Source of the DNA: a virus
Length of the DNA stretch: 34,110 nucleotides
Reading direction: 5' to 3' (one strand)
IMG/VR virus record: IMGVR_UViG_3300031281_000005
Location: 1 to 34,110 of that record
Shown piece after piece: positions 1 to 7,354 of this stretch (position 1 is its first letter; each line of letters opens with the position of its first letter). The notes beneath the pieces are model-generated. The model did not search any database. It was not told the origin of the DNA and saw only the letters and a list, made by a program, of their open reading frames with translations. A program made the position numbers and the translations under genes.

Positions 1-169
1 ACTCAATCTTTTTCTTTAGTAACGGGAGAGTCTCTACATCCACAAGAATCTTGTTTGCCATATCATCCGGAAACCAAACTCCTGATTGCCCCTGGTACTC
101 TAAACGAACACTTTGCGCATACCCTAGACTACTCACCGTAAAGACGGTTAAAGCGATCAACAACCTCAT
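1..169 (-). CDS. Exported protein overlapping the spanin-like gene (partial, runs off left edge)
   Basis: This frame starts at an ATG at 169, inside the 3' end of the spanin-like gene in another reading frame (41-base overlap), and stays open to base 1, giving 56 visible residues. The N-terminus MRLLIALTVFTVSSLGYA is a textbook Sec signal peptide with an AxA-like site before QSV. The mature part begins QSVRLEYQGQSGVWFPDD and ends in a leucine/lysine-rich, probably helical stretch. There is no lipobox cysteine, so it is not a classical Rz1-type lipoprotein. Position, overlap and export suggest a periplasmic lysis partner, by analogy with the nested Rz/Rz1 gene pairs. The function is inferred. 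The C-terminus lies outside the window. Confidence 0.6.
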   Translation of the reverse strand, partial: MRLLIALTVFTVSSLGYAQSVRLEYQGQSGVWFPDDMANKILVDVETLPLLKKKIE

Positions 170-464
170 CAGTACTGAGCTCTTTGACTTCATTCCTCAC
201 CTTCTCTATCTCCGTATCAACTTTCGCAGACTCATCAGCGATTCGTTGCTGAGTCTTGTCGTGTTCCTTCACAACTTTGTCTGTACCTCTCCGAAGTTTT
301 TCAATACGGGTCTTCTCAACCTTCAGCGCATCCATCTTCTTTCCGAGATAGACTGCTTTGGCTTTATCCTTCTCGTAGGAGACAGCCAATATCGCAGCCA
401 GAACTGCAATGATACCTCCAAGAATCCATACCAAGTGTTCCTTAACCCACTTCAAAGCTTTCAT
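129..464 (-). CDS. Spanin-like membrane-anchored coiled-coil protein
   Basis: This 111-residue protein has one N-terminal membrane segment (about residues 11-30, ILGGIIAVLAAILAV) followed by a charged, heptad-like helical region to about residue 95. That topology matches an inner-membrane spanin (Rz type), which spans the periplasm at the end of infection. It overlaps the holin gene by four bases (ATGA), and the exported frame at 1-169 begins within its 3' end, as in many holin-spanin cassettes. No catalytic motif is visible. Sequence similarity to a named spanin family was not recognised, so the call rests on topology and position. A generic membrane-anchored coiled coil is the alternative. 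Confidence 0.6.
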   Translation of the reverse strand: MKALKWVKEHLVWILGGIIAVLAAILAVSYEKDKAKAVYLGKKMDALKVEKTRIEKLRRGTDKVVKEHDKTQQRIADESAKVDTEIEKVRNEVKELSTDEVVDRFNRLYGE

Positions 465-838
465 GACTTATTCACTTCCCCTATGAATATATCCACATCG
501 TACTTCTTTTTGACCCATTGTTTCACGATGTTAAATCCAACCATCGATATGCAAGCCATCGCGCAGAAATACAATATTTTCTTACCAGCCGTGTCGACAC
601 CCGGAGCAACTTCTCCTTGAGCGATGACTCCTACCACAACGCTCAACATGAGAAGAGCCAACGGGTACACCCGTCTGGTCCAGAAGACCCACCTATACTT
701 CGCAGCCATCGCCGCGGTTAGTAGGCGGGTTTTCAACACTTGCGCGACTACCGACAACACCAAAGCATACGCAATTCCCATCCAATGAGGCCAAACTTCA
801 TTTGACAAAAAACTCCACATTTCTTGAATCGTACTCAT
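461..838 (-). CDS. Putative holin, three membrane segments
   Basis: This 125-residue protein has three hydrophobic segments at about residues 18-36, 56-74 and 87-106, and a charged C-terminus (VKKKYDVDIFIGEVNKS). Size and three-span layout fit a class I holin, which makes the inner-membrane hole at the end of the lytic cycle. It is the first gene of the lysis cassette, begins 44 bases after the terminator stem that ends the tail genes, and has a strong AGGAGG site seven bases before ATG. The next gene overlaps its stop by four bases. No endolysin is in the window, so that gene probably lies further left. The holin call is based on size, topology and position rather than on a recognised family. 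Confidence 0.6.
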   Translation of the reverse strand: MSTIQEMWSFLSNEVWPHWMGIAYALVLSVVAQVLKTRLLTAAMAAKYRWVFWTRRVYPLALLMLSVVVGVIAQGEVAPGVDTAGKKILYFCAMACISMVGFNIVKQWVKKKYDVDIFIGEVNKS

Positions 839-871
839 AATGGTACCTCCTACTTAAAGTATACTGTGAGC

Positions 872-918
872 TTAAAAAATAGAAAAGCCTTTGCAGTTCC
901 CTACCGCAAAGGCTTTTC
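872..918 (-). terminator. Rho-independent terminator after the last tail gene
   Basis: Bases 882-894 and 906-918 form a perfect 13-bp inverted repeat (GAAAAGCCTTTGC) with an 11-base loop. Read on the minus strand it is followed at once by TATTTTTTAAG, a U-tract. It lies 26 bases after the stop of the 944-1936 gene and just before the holin, so it separates structural from lysis transcription. There is no T-tract on the plus-strand side, so it works in one direction. Confidence 0.85.
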
Positions 919-943
919 AATGACAGTCGCAGAATTGAGAATA

Positions 944-1936
944 CTACGCGTCGAGCTCAAACTCAAGCGTAATCGAACAGCCATCTGTGGCCGTGTTGCC
1001 GGTTACGACCTCAACACTCAATCCGAGCTTCGTAACAGCATCCCCCGATTGAAAATCCAATTCTGAATCATCTCCTTCGGTAGGACTGACGATGGTAGCC
1101 GTACCGTCTCCATTATCCGATACAGACGCCGTAGTATCGGCTTCAATAACCGTCTTCAACTCCGCAATCGTTACAGCTGCTATGTCTACCACGTCACCCG
1201 TGCCGGCAACCGCAGCTGCGAAGGTGAGTCCGGATGTCCCCGCTGAAATACTCACAGAACTTCCCGTACCTCGCATATCGGACTTAACACGAAGCTGGGT
1301 ACTCCCGTTATCCTCCGCAGAACCCCCAATGAGAGCCGAATTGATCTGATTAATGACACTCTGAAGAGACGTGGTAGAGCCGGAGAATGTTATTCTCTGA
1401 GCCGTACCGCCATCAATAGTGATGTCGATATATTTCCCATCTTGGTCTGCAACCGCGTATGTCGTGGTATCATCTTGATACCCAGCCGCCGCGTCAAACG
1501 TTGCCGTAGCCGCTCCAACGTTATCCACATCCAAGACCAAAGTATCCGCCGGCGCCAAGGTGAACGGTGCTGACCCTGTAACCTTGGATGCCGGTAGGTC
1601 TACGTTCCCTCCATCTGGATACACCGTGATCTTGCATCCGTTGCTGTCAATCCCTACAAGGGCTTCATACGGAATTCGGTCACTCAATCTTCGATTCCCT
1701 GAAGTCCCAGAAACTCCGTCAGACCCCTGAATCAAGATCTCGTCACTCTGACCCGGTACTGCGGCCTGAAACGCCTTGGCCGTATTGTTCCAATAATAAC
1801 TATCAGAAAGCCGCTGTACCCGCATATAGTAGGCCGTTGTACCGTCGACTTCTGCCTGCACCACACCCGGAGTCCCATCGTTTGTTCCGGCCTGTGATGC
1901 ACCCTTGAATACATCATAACCAATTTTCAACGTCAT
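944..1936 (-). CDS. Distal virion protein sharing a large domain with the tail sheath
   Basis: A 330-residue protein, last of the structural genes and followed by a terminator. Start is the ATG after AGAAGGAG. Residues 1-120 form an unrecognised N-terminal part. Residues about 124-312 align by eye with residues 125-318 of the tail sheath gene at 21155-23623. Shared motifs include DGK..(D/E)(V/I)(T/D)IDGG.AQ.I.FSG, then INSAL/INEQI, then KSD..GT.SSV..S.G.SGL, then GTG.V.D..AVT..E.K, and finally SELDF. The rich Gly/Thr/Ser/Asp content and lack of cysteines apart from two suit an all-beta, surface-exposed virion protein. Exact role (decoration, fibre or baseplate accessory) cannot be told from sequence. 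Confidence 0.6.
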   Translation of the reverse strand: MTLKIGYDVFKGASQAGTNDGTPGVVQAEVDGTTAYYMRVQRLSDSYYWNNTAKAFQAAVPGQSDEILIQGSDGVSGTSGNRRLSDRIPYEALVGIDSNGCKITVYPDGGNVDLPASKVTGSAPFTLAPADTLVLDVDNVGAATATFDAAAGYQDDTTTYAVADQDGKYIDITIDGGTAQRITFSGSTTSLQSVINQINSALIGGSAEDNGSTQLRVKSDMRGTGSSVSISAGTSGLTFAAAVAGTGDVVDIAAVTIAELKTVIEADTTASVSDNGDGTATIVSPTEGDDSELDFQSGDAVTKLGLSVEVVTGNTATDGCSITLEFELDA

Positions 1937-1948
1937 ATCTTTCTCCTT

Positions 1949-2473
1949 CTAGATGACATACGCCGCCGTCAAAGCGGCTGCTACGTGGGCGTTGTTCATC
2001 GCTTTGATGTCCGCCAACAGAGTTTCCAACGTTCCTAAAGTCGTCGCATTCGCTGCCGTGACCGTGTTGGTCGAATCATTGTTGAGATGAACTCCAGACT
2101 CGGTCAAATGAGTATTGAAATCAACTTTCAACTCAGTTGCCAACGTGTTGGCCGTGGTCAGATCCGTCGCGGCCGGAGCCTCGATTTCTTCTGCCGAAGC
2201 CACCGCATGCGCACCAGCTTGTCCCGTGGATGCCAAATGAGAAACGATTTTTCCTCGAAGGGAGTTTACCACTACAAGGCACTCCGCCAAGCCCGAAGGG
2301 TCCGAACGGCCCTCCAAAGCATTGTCGTCGATACCCTGATGGTACAACGTCGTTCCAGCTGCAAGGCTGATCGTGTCATTTCTCACATCCAACAAGTACT
2401 GATGAAGCTTCTTTGCAGCTACACCACTGGCCGCTACGGACAAAATGTCTCGTTTGCTCATATTACGGGCCAT
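1949..2473 (-). CDS. Hypothetical virion-associated protein
   Basis: A 174-residue protein with a strong AAGGAGG site before ATG. The first 30 residues are basic and helical (MARNMSKRDILSVAASGVAA). The middle and C-terminal parts are rich in Ala, Thr, Asn and Leu, with a repeated helical pattern (TLATELKVDFNTHLTESG, TLGTLETLLADIKAMNNAH) that suggests a coiled-coil or trimeric fibre segment. No signal peptide or membrane segment. It sits between the large DUF6519-like protein and the distal domain-sharing protein, 12 bases upstream of the latter, so a small tail-fibre or fibre-attachment role is plausible. No family was recognised. Confidence 0.5.
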   Translation of the reverse strand: MARNMSKRDILSVAASGVAAKKLHQYLLDVRNDTISLAAGTTLYHQGIDDNALEGRSDPSGLAECLVVVNSLRGKIVSHLASTGQAGAHAVASAEEIEAPAATDLTTANTLATELKVDFNTHLTESGVHLNNDSTNTVTAANATTLGTLETLLADIKAMNNAHVAAALTAAYVI

Positions 2474-2531
2474 ACTGCCTACCTCCTTACGCCCACATTA
2501 GCCTGGGGCACCGGCGTTGTCACCTAGATTA

Positions 2532-4424
2532 CTAGATGTCTGTAAGCCTTATATAACCATACCCGATATCCACAGGCTGCGTAACCTTATTCTGAATGAG
2601 GAAATTATCTGTACCACTAGGATACACATTAACTGTTCCGCTGTGGTCATACTGAGCATCAAAATATGCCCCGTTACCACTTATCATTTCAAAAATAGAC
2701 GCATTGTCTTCAGTCCGATAAAGAGCTACGTGTCGACCTTGAGTAAAATGCTCCATACGAACCATAAGAAACCCCATCTCCCGCGAAAAAACCTTCTCAT
2801 CAGAAACAGCGTAGTTCTCCATCTCACGTGTCATACTGAAATCATGTGCATGCACTCTAGATGGATCAACAGCCACACGATAGGACCAATCAGCTAGATA
2901 CCAAGGACTGGCCGAATATATATGGTACATGAAACGGAGACTCCCTTGTATGAACCGGACAAAGTAACTCGCAGCTGTCGGTGAGATTGAAACATATTGC
3001 CCTGTTGCCCTGTCATAAGTCGTATTCAGAAGCCACCAAATTTCATCTGGAGTATACAATATTTGGGCCTCCCACCCTGTTTCAGACGCAAAGAGCTTCA
3101 TCGCTCCTGAATCTGCATCTACATCTCCGATGATATGTGAATCATCACTCAGTTGAATGCATGCTCCTTCTTGAAGTCTTAGACGACTGTGGATATCGAC
3201 TGCATCTCCACCCTTAAAATTTGGGCCAGTCGAATAAAGATCGTTTAGGCAACTGAAGGTGGACTCATCCCCGTAAAATCCCATATCTTGTCCGACAGAC
3301 CCATACGGTGTCCATCGAATTCTCCCATAAGTATCTGCGTAAAAGGCTACAACTGGATTAACCCCGATATAAATATGCCCATCGTCCCCTATGTAGGCTC
3401 CCTTAACAAGTATTAATGCAGGCCCATACTGATAAATGCTCATTGTGTATGCAGTTACTTCTGCATCATCCTTGAACCCGAGATTTCGCCACAAAAGCTG
3501 TGGATAATCACTTAGGGTATCGGCACTTCCAGCTCCTGCCTTAATCACTGCATTGTTGGCTGTCTCACAATATCCAGACAGAATATCCGCCGAAGCAGTC
3601 CTCTCTATAAACCCAATCTTCATGTACCGAACTCCCAGTGAATAGGGGTTCGGAGTTGTGGGAGTAACTCCACCTTCTGCAACTCGAACAACTGACCGAA
3701 TCTTCGCCCTATGCGAGGGCTCAAGACCCAAAGCTAAATTGAGAAGGTTTGTATCCTCCTCTGAATTGATATCGTCAAACCATACCTGAAGATATACTTC
3801 ATCTACTCGAGGAGAAACCGGTGTCGTCAATGTAGGGGGTAACATTTTATACGTATCACCTACGGCTATAGACCCTGTTCCCCCTGAGAGTGTCAAAGTA
3901 GTTGCGTCAACTCGAGATGAAATTACAAAGATGTTTCCTACTTCGACTCCAGACGTCATTTTAATACGGCAACTTGAACCCCACATAGTGCCATCAACAT
4001 CCATAAACGACTCGAAAAAGGTGTTTTCATCTATAATTGTTCCACTACCAACACCTGTAACAGCTCCATCCATCAAATAGTTGTCATCGCTATCGTACCA
4101 AACATCTGAGGAAGGCTCAGCAATTCCATGCTCAGAAGGCACAACAACTCCCTCAACGCATGCCAATCCAGGAGTAAAATAAAAATTATTGCTAGACCCA
4201 TCCCCCCCAATAATAAACCCCGCAGTCTTACTAGACGGCCCAGGAGCTAAACGACAATTCCCCAACGTAGAAATATTCTGTCGTATGGTGGCCATTCTTA
4301 TAATGTCTTGCAGCTCATTCCAATCCGAGTCTAGAATCGGGACACCCTGCTGCATCACGACCTTGGCGTATGCCTTTATAAAATTGAATGTATCGTCGCT
4401 AATGTTTGGCGTATTACCTGGCAT
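2532..4424 (-). CDS. Large distal tail protein with DUF6519-like N-terminus
   Basis: A 630-residue protein with the start after AGGAGAAAATC. Residues 25-41 read QQGVPILDSDWNELQDI, which resembles the QQGR..LDADWNE signature at the N-terminus of DUF6519 proteins. That family is often found beside contractile injection and tail baseplate genes. Residues 60-240 are beta-rich, with Gly/Ser/Asp loops and a V.LQVWFDDI segment. The C-terminal half contains further aromatic and Asp-rich beta segments and no recognised enzyme motif. It lies in the distal tail region next to a 187-residue partner that also belongs to this neighbourhood. Likely a baseplate-peripheral or fibre protein. The DUF match is by eye and needs a profile search. 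Confidence 0.6.
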   Translation of the reverse strand: MPGNTPNISDDTFNFIKAYAKVVMQQGVPILDSDWNELQDIIRMATIRQNISTLGNCRLAPGPSSKTAGFIIGGDGSSNNFYFTPGLACVEGVVVPSEHGIAEPSSDVWYDSDDNYLMDGAVTGVGSGTIIDENTFFESFMDVDGTMWGSSCRIKMTSGVEVGNIFVISSRVDATTLTLSGGTGSIAVGDTYKMLPPTLTTPVSPRVDEVYLQVWFDDINSEEDTNLLNLALGLEPSHRAKIRSVVRVAEGGVTPTTPNPYSLGVRYMKIGFIERTASADILSGYCETANNAVIKAGAGSADTLSDYPQLLWRNLGFKDDAEVTAYTMSIYQYGPALILVKGAYIGDDGHIYIGVNPVVAFYADTYGRIRWTPYGSVGQDMGFYGDESTFSCLNDLYSTGPNFKGGDAVDIHSRLRLQEGACIQLSDDSHIIGDVDADSGAMKLFASETGWEAQILYTPDEIWWLLNTTYDRATGQYVSISPTAASYFVRFIQGSLRFMYHIYSASPWYLADWSYRVAVDPSRVHAHDFSMTREMENYAVSDEKVFSREMGFLMVRMEHFTQGRHVALYRTEDNASIFEMISGNGAYFDAQYDHSGTVNVYPSGTDNFLIQNKVTQPVDIGYGYIRLTDI

Positions 4425-4433
4425 GATTTTCTC

Positions 4434-4997
4434 CTATACTGGTACGACGAACTCTATTCGTACCTTACGCTGTATCTCAAATCCTGAGGTCTTGTCGATT
4501 CTATCATGGACAATCCAGTTGACAATTTCTCCGGAATCAAGTGCTGAAGTAGCGGTACCCCCAAACAATCCGAACTCTCTCATCGTTCCGTTTGCATCAT
4601 CATAACCAATATTAACGGTGACCTCCAACTTGTTTGTAGGATACCCTGTTGGGAGATTATCCGAATCTATGAAAACGATGTTTCCTTGTGGAATCTCTAA
4701 TCGACAATACTCATGGGTTAAGGTCACTTGGTCATAACCCTGTACGGGAGGCACTGAATCCCATCCAGGAAGACCCTCTCCTATGCCTAAAAAATTTATC
4801 CGACCGTATCCAGACTCAGCCCTGCACCAACACGCTAGAAGCTTCTTAAATACATTTTGAATCTGATTCCATCCCCACTCAAAGCTCCCCTCTGGAAGAA
4901 TTTTTCGGTCTCCGTTTCTATATGTTAAAACATCCTGCCAACGTCCGACTACAAAAGCTCTATCAAGATGCTCACCTCTATTATGTAACCTTCCCAT
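4434..4997 (-). CDS. Conserved-type distal tail protein, unknown fold
   Basis: A 187-residue protein, ATG preceded by AAGGAGACC. The sequence starts with a basic stretch (MGRLHNRGEHLDRAFVVGRW). Its C-terminal half is a beta-rich domain containing MREFGLFGG and a final RKVRIEFVVPV strand. The phrase REFGLFGG is common in tail proteins where a strand-loop follows a cofactor-free beta barrel, but I cannot name the family with confidence. It is sandwiched between the gpI-like gene and the DUF6519-like gene with only about 10 bases between neighbours, so it is probably assembled with them at the tail tip or baseplate rim. Confidence 0.5.
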   Translation of the reverse strand: MGRLHNRGEHLDRAFVVGRWQDVLTYRNGDRKILPEGSFEWGWNQIQNVFKKLLACWCRAESGYGRINFLGIGEGLPGWDSVPPVQGYDQVTLTHEYCRLEIPQGNIVFIDSDNLPTGYPTNKLEVTVNIGYDDANGTMREFGLFGGTATSALDSGEIVNWIVHDRIDKTSGFEIQRKVRIEFVVPV

Positions 4998-5008
4998 TAC
5001 TGGTCTCC

Positions 5009-6091
5009 TTATATGTCTTCATAATCATCTAAGATCTCCTCAGCCGGATACTCTTCTTCGGAAATAGGCACAAGCCGAACCTGATACACAACATAACTGG
5101 CTTTTCCCCATTCGATTAGGAATAAAACCCTATCCCACATATCCTGTGTAAATGGCCCGGATACACCTGGAATCTCGGTTAAATAAAACCCAAGCCCAGT
5201 GAACGACTGCCATCTTGAAACGTCGTTTGTGTATTTAAGCCTGTCGTTCGGTCCGTTAAGATCTTTTCTTATCTCTGGGTCGGATAAGTCCGGAGTTGTA
5301 CACTGAACAATATTGGACCACATAATATACTGCCATCCCCAAGCGGTAGTAAGCTCCCAGTCTGTGGCGGTCTCTACGAGCTGAGCATATCCGTACTCGG
5401 TTCCGATTCTCTTGTATGTGTCCACAGCCGCCGCAGAGTCTCTTCTTTTATGAATGCCTCCTGCATGTAACCATGTTGGCCATCCAATCTTACTATCCGC
5501 GATTAATATCAGATCCTCATGAACATCGTTTATAGAAAACAGAGTCTTAAGATACTCACAATCTGTTTTAATATCATCTGCAAGACTTCCGATTATACCT
5601 AAAAAATTATATAAGTCCTTTGATGTATCATGAGATCTCCAACCTCTAGGAAGACTCTGGTACATGCTGTCACCAAGTCCCCATCTAGAATATGGATATG
5701 CTGAATCCTGATTTGAAATACCGGAATACCAAACTCCATCCGTACCGAGCAGAAACAACTTATAGTAATAGTTCTCTCCTGAAATAAGGCCTTCATCAAC
5801 ATAGGTATAATCTACAGATCCAGGCTCTACTGTGTCAGCTACTATCTCTACATCCGTATCATCAAAACTTTGTGGCCATTCACTTCGCTTACGCAAAATT
5901 CTAAAATATCTCGACCATCCTGGGCTGTCGTCACTTGAGGGTGTAGTTAATGTGATCTTTATCTTATGGCCTTCCTCAGTAGCTACGACTTTAAAATTAA
6001 AATCTCCTACTAAAACTGTTTCTTGGGGAGATAATGACTCTACACTACCCCAAGAAGAAACCCCAAAATACTGTATTCCCCAACCAATCAT
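5009..6091 (-). CDS. gpI-like baseplate wedge protein with an N-terminal FN3 domain
   Basis: A 360-residue protein. The short tryptophan-rich N-terminus (MIGWGIQYFGVSSWGS) is followed at about residues 28-128 by a fibronectin type III-like domain: KIKITLTTP, a YFRILRKR strand, then YTYVDEGLISGENYYYKLFL. From about residue 140 the protein resembles phage P2 tail protein I: LPRGWR, LYNFLGIIGSLADDI, the INDVHEDLILIADSKIGWP segment, then HKRRDSAAAVDTYKRIGTEYG, which matches the family pattern of an (R)R..(v/a)..A...(Y/H)R.KGT. gpI is a baseplate wedge component placed between J and the fibres. The start overlaps the stop of a 30-residue ORF by four bases. The FN3 fusion is the unusual feature. 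Confidence 0.65.
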   Translation of the reverse strand: MIGWGIQYFGVSSWGSVESLSPQETVLVGDFNFKVVATEEGHKIKITLTTPSSDDSPGWSRYFRILRKRSEWPQSFDDTDVEIVADTVEPGSVDYTYVDEGLISGENYYYKLFLLGTDGVWYSGISNQDSAYPYSRWGLGDSMYQSLPRGWRSHDTSKDLYNFLGIIGSLADDIKTDCEYLKTLFSINDVHEDLILIADSKIGWPTWLHAGGIHKRRDSAAAVDTYKRIGTEYGYAQLVETATDWELTTAWGWQYIMWSNIVQCTTPDLSDPEIRKDLNGPNDRLKYTNDVSRWQSFTGLGFYLTEIPGVSGPFTQDMWDRVLFLIEWGKASYVVYQVRLVPISEEEYPAEEILDDYEDI

Positions 6092-6180
6092 TTTAGCCTC
6101 AAAAATGTGTGCCTATACTGGCAAACGCGTTCACGAAACTGTCTTCGATAAATGCCTTGCCTCTTGTTTTCCTTTTTCAT
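6088..6180 (-). CDS. 30-residue basic microprotein
   Basis: An ATG at 6180 opens a 30-codon frame (MKKENKRQGIYRRQFRERVC, then QYRHTFLRLK) that stops in an ATGA overlap with the gpI-like gene. It begins 11 bases after the stop of the propeller gene and has an AAAGGTG site six bases before ATG. It fills an otherwise empty 99-base gap and shows the same four-base coupling as neighbouring genes, which supports translation. It carries 11 Lys/Arg in 30 residues and no hydrophobic segment. It may be a true microprotein, or a leader frame that delivers ribosomes to the weakly preceded gpI-like start. Function unknown. Confidence 0.4.
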   Translation of the reverse strand: MKKENKRQGIYRRQFRERVCQYRHTFLRLK

Positions 6181-6190
6181 ACTTTCACCT

Positions 6191-7348
6191 TTAGAAGCTT
6201 GCGCCAATGATTGGGGCGTTGTAGAACGTAGATAGGTTAGTTATCCGGTAATACGTACCCCCCTCGTTGTTACGGGGGAAAGCATACATCTTGCCTGAAT
6301 AGTAGTCACCACACAAAATATAAGTGTAGCTACCTGTTATCGACTGTAGGTCTAAAACGCTTTCCGAGGGTTGAGTCGGATTGTTGAACGAGAAAACGCT
6401 GAACTGACCCGTGCCCGTTCGCAACGCGGTTGAGGCACCTGCATAATGGAAGTCCGAACGATACGCAAACCTCCAATCCGGGGGCGACCCCCCAACGCTA
6501 GTTATGGTTTCATCCAAAACATTGTATCTCATCAAACCGTAGTATGTAGATGAGGTATACCGGTCCCGGTTAAAAATGTAGATATGGTTCCCTATTGCGC
6601 GCAATCTTATCGCGAGATACCCCGATAGAGACCCCATGTCAGGTCCCACGTACGACCAATCCAAGGACACGGGATCTATCTTTATCAACCTCGCCACCGA
6701 AGGCGATGTGTAATCCACCGTGTACAAGCACCCGTCAGACCCGACGTCGCCGACACGGCACTGGAACCCCGACGGCAAGGGGCTCCCCACATTAACCACG
6801 CTACCTGTGGCCAAGTTGATACGAACTATGTTTAGGGTGGACTGATAGGGGGCTAGATATAAATATTGACCGTCAAGCATAAAAGTCTTGAAACAACCCA
6901 CCGCTGGCGCGAACGTATAATCCCACGTATCACTCGCGATGTTGTATTTAACCAAGTAGTTATGGACGAATGGAATGTAGTAGATACACCCATCATAGTA
7001 AACACAAGACTCGAACAGGTCTAAGTCTTCGGACGAAATTGGACTCCCGAACTCCTCCAAAACCATTGCAGGTGTGATGCGGTAGAAACGATTTGCCCGT
7101 CTCGGGGCTATATACGTTTTACCATCCGACCCAGTCGATGTAATAGTACCTAACAAAGCGTCGGTTGTGGACCCAGAGTAGGCCACAGACCCTAGTGTAG
7201 TTAGGGTCTCAGTCATCCAATCAAAAATAGTTATATCAGTGCTATACATGGGGAGGAGTAGGATTTTAGATACACCAATAACACGTGGATTCTCGAATGC
7301 GTGTCCTGGCTTGGAACCCAATGCGGTTATCTGAAAATTCTCATACAT
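6191..7348 (-). CDS. Beta-propeller-like tail protein, candidate receptor binder
   Basis: A 385-residue protein containing about six repeats of roughly 45-55 residues with the pattern (D)GK.Y..P....(l)YRI followed by a turn and an aromatic. Examples are DGKTYIAPRRANRFYRI, DGCIYYIPFVHNYLVKYNI, DGQYLYLAPYQSTLNIVRI, DGCLYTVDYTSPSVARLIKI, GNHIYIFNRDRYTSSTYYGL and SGKMYAFPRNNEGGTYYRI. The pattern is that of kelch- or WD-like beta-propeller blades. It lacks a signal peptide. The ribosome binding site is poor, unlike its neighbours. Its place between the fibre gene and the gpI-like gene fits a receptor-binding or fibre-tip protein. Sugar or protein ligand cannot be told from sequence. Confidence 0.6.
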   Translation of the reverse strand: MYENFQITALGSKPGHAFENPRVIGVSKILLLPMYSTDITIFDWMTETLTTLGSVAYSGSTTDALLGTITSTGSDGKTYIAPRRANRFYRITPAMVLEEFGSPISSEDLDLFESCVYYDGCIYYIPFVHNYLVKYNIASDTWDYTFAPAVGCFKTFMLDGQYLYLAPYQSTLNIVRINLATGSVVNVGSPLPSGFQCRVGDVGSDGCLYTVDYTSPSVARLIKIDPVSLDWSYVGPDMGSLSGYLAIRLRAIGNHIYIFNRDRYTSSTYYGLMRYNVLDETITSVGGSPPDWRFAYRSDFHYAGASTALRTGTGQFSVFSFNNPTQPSESVLDLQSITGSYTYILCGDYYSGKMYAFPRNNEGGTYYRITNLSTFYNAPIIGASF

Positions 7349-7354
7349 TGGTAT

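Noticed and set aside
51-620. 189-residue plus-strand ORF over the lysis genes
   Set aside because: It is antisense to three well-supported minus-strand frames, with no recognisable domain.
858-886. TATACT -10 box upstream of the holin
   Set aside because: The -35 is poor, and a transcript starting there would have too short a leader to include the AGGAGG site.
824-1066. Plus-strand ORF across the lysis/tail boundary
   Set aside because: It overlies the terminator stem and the antisense of the last tail gene, with no good ribosome binding site.
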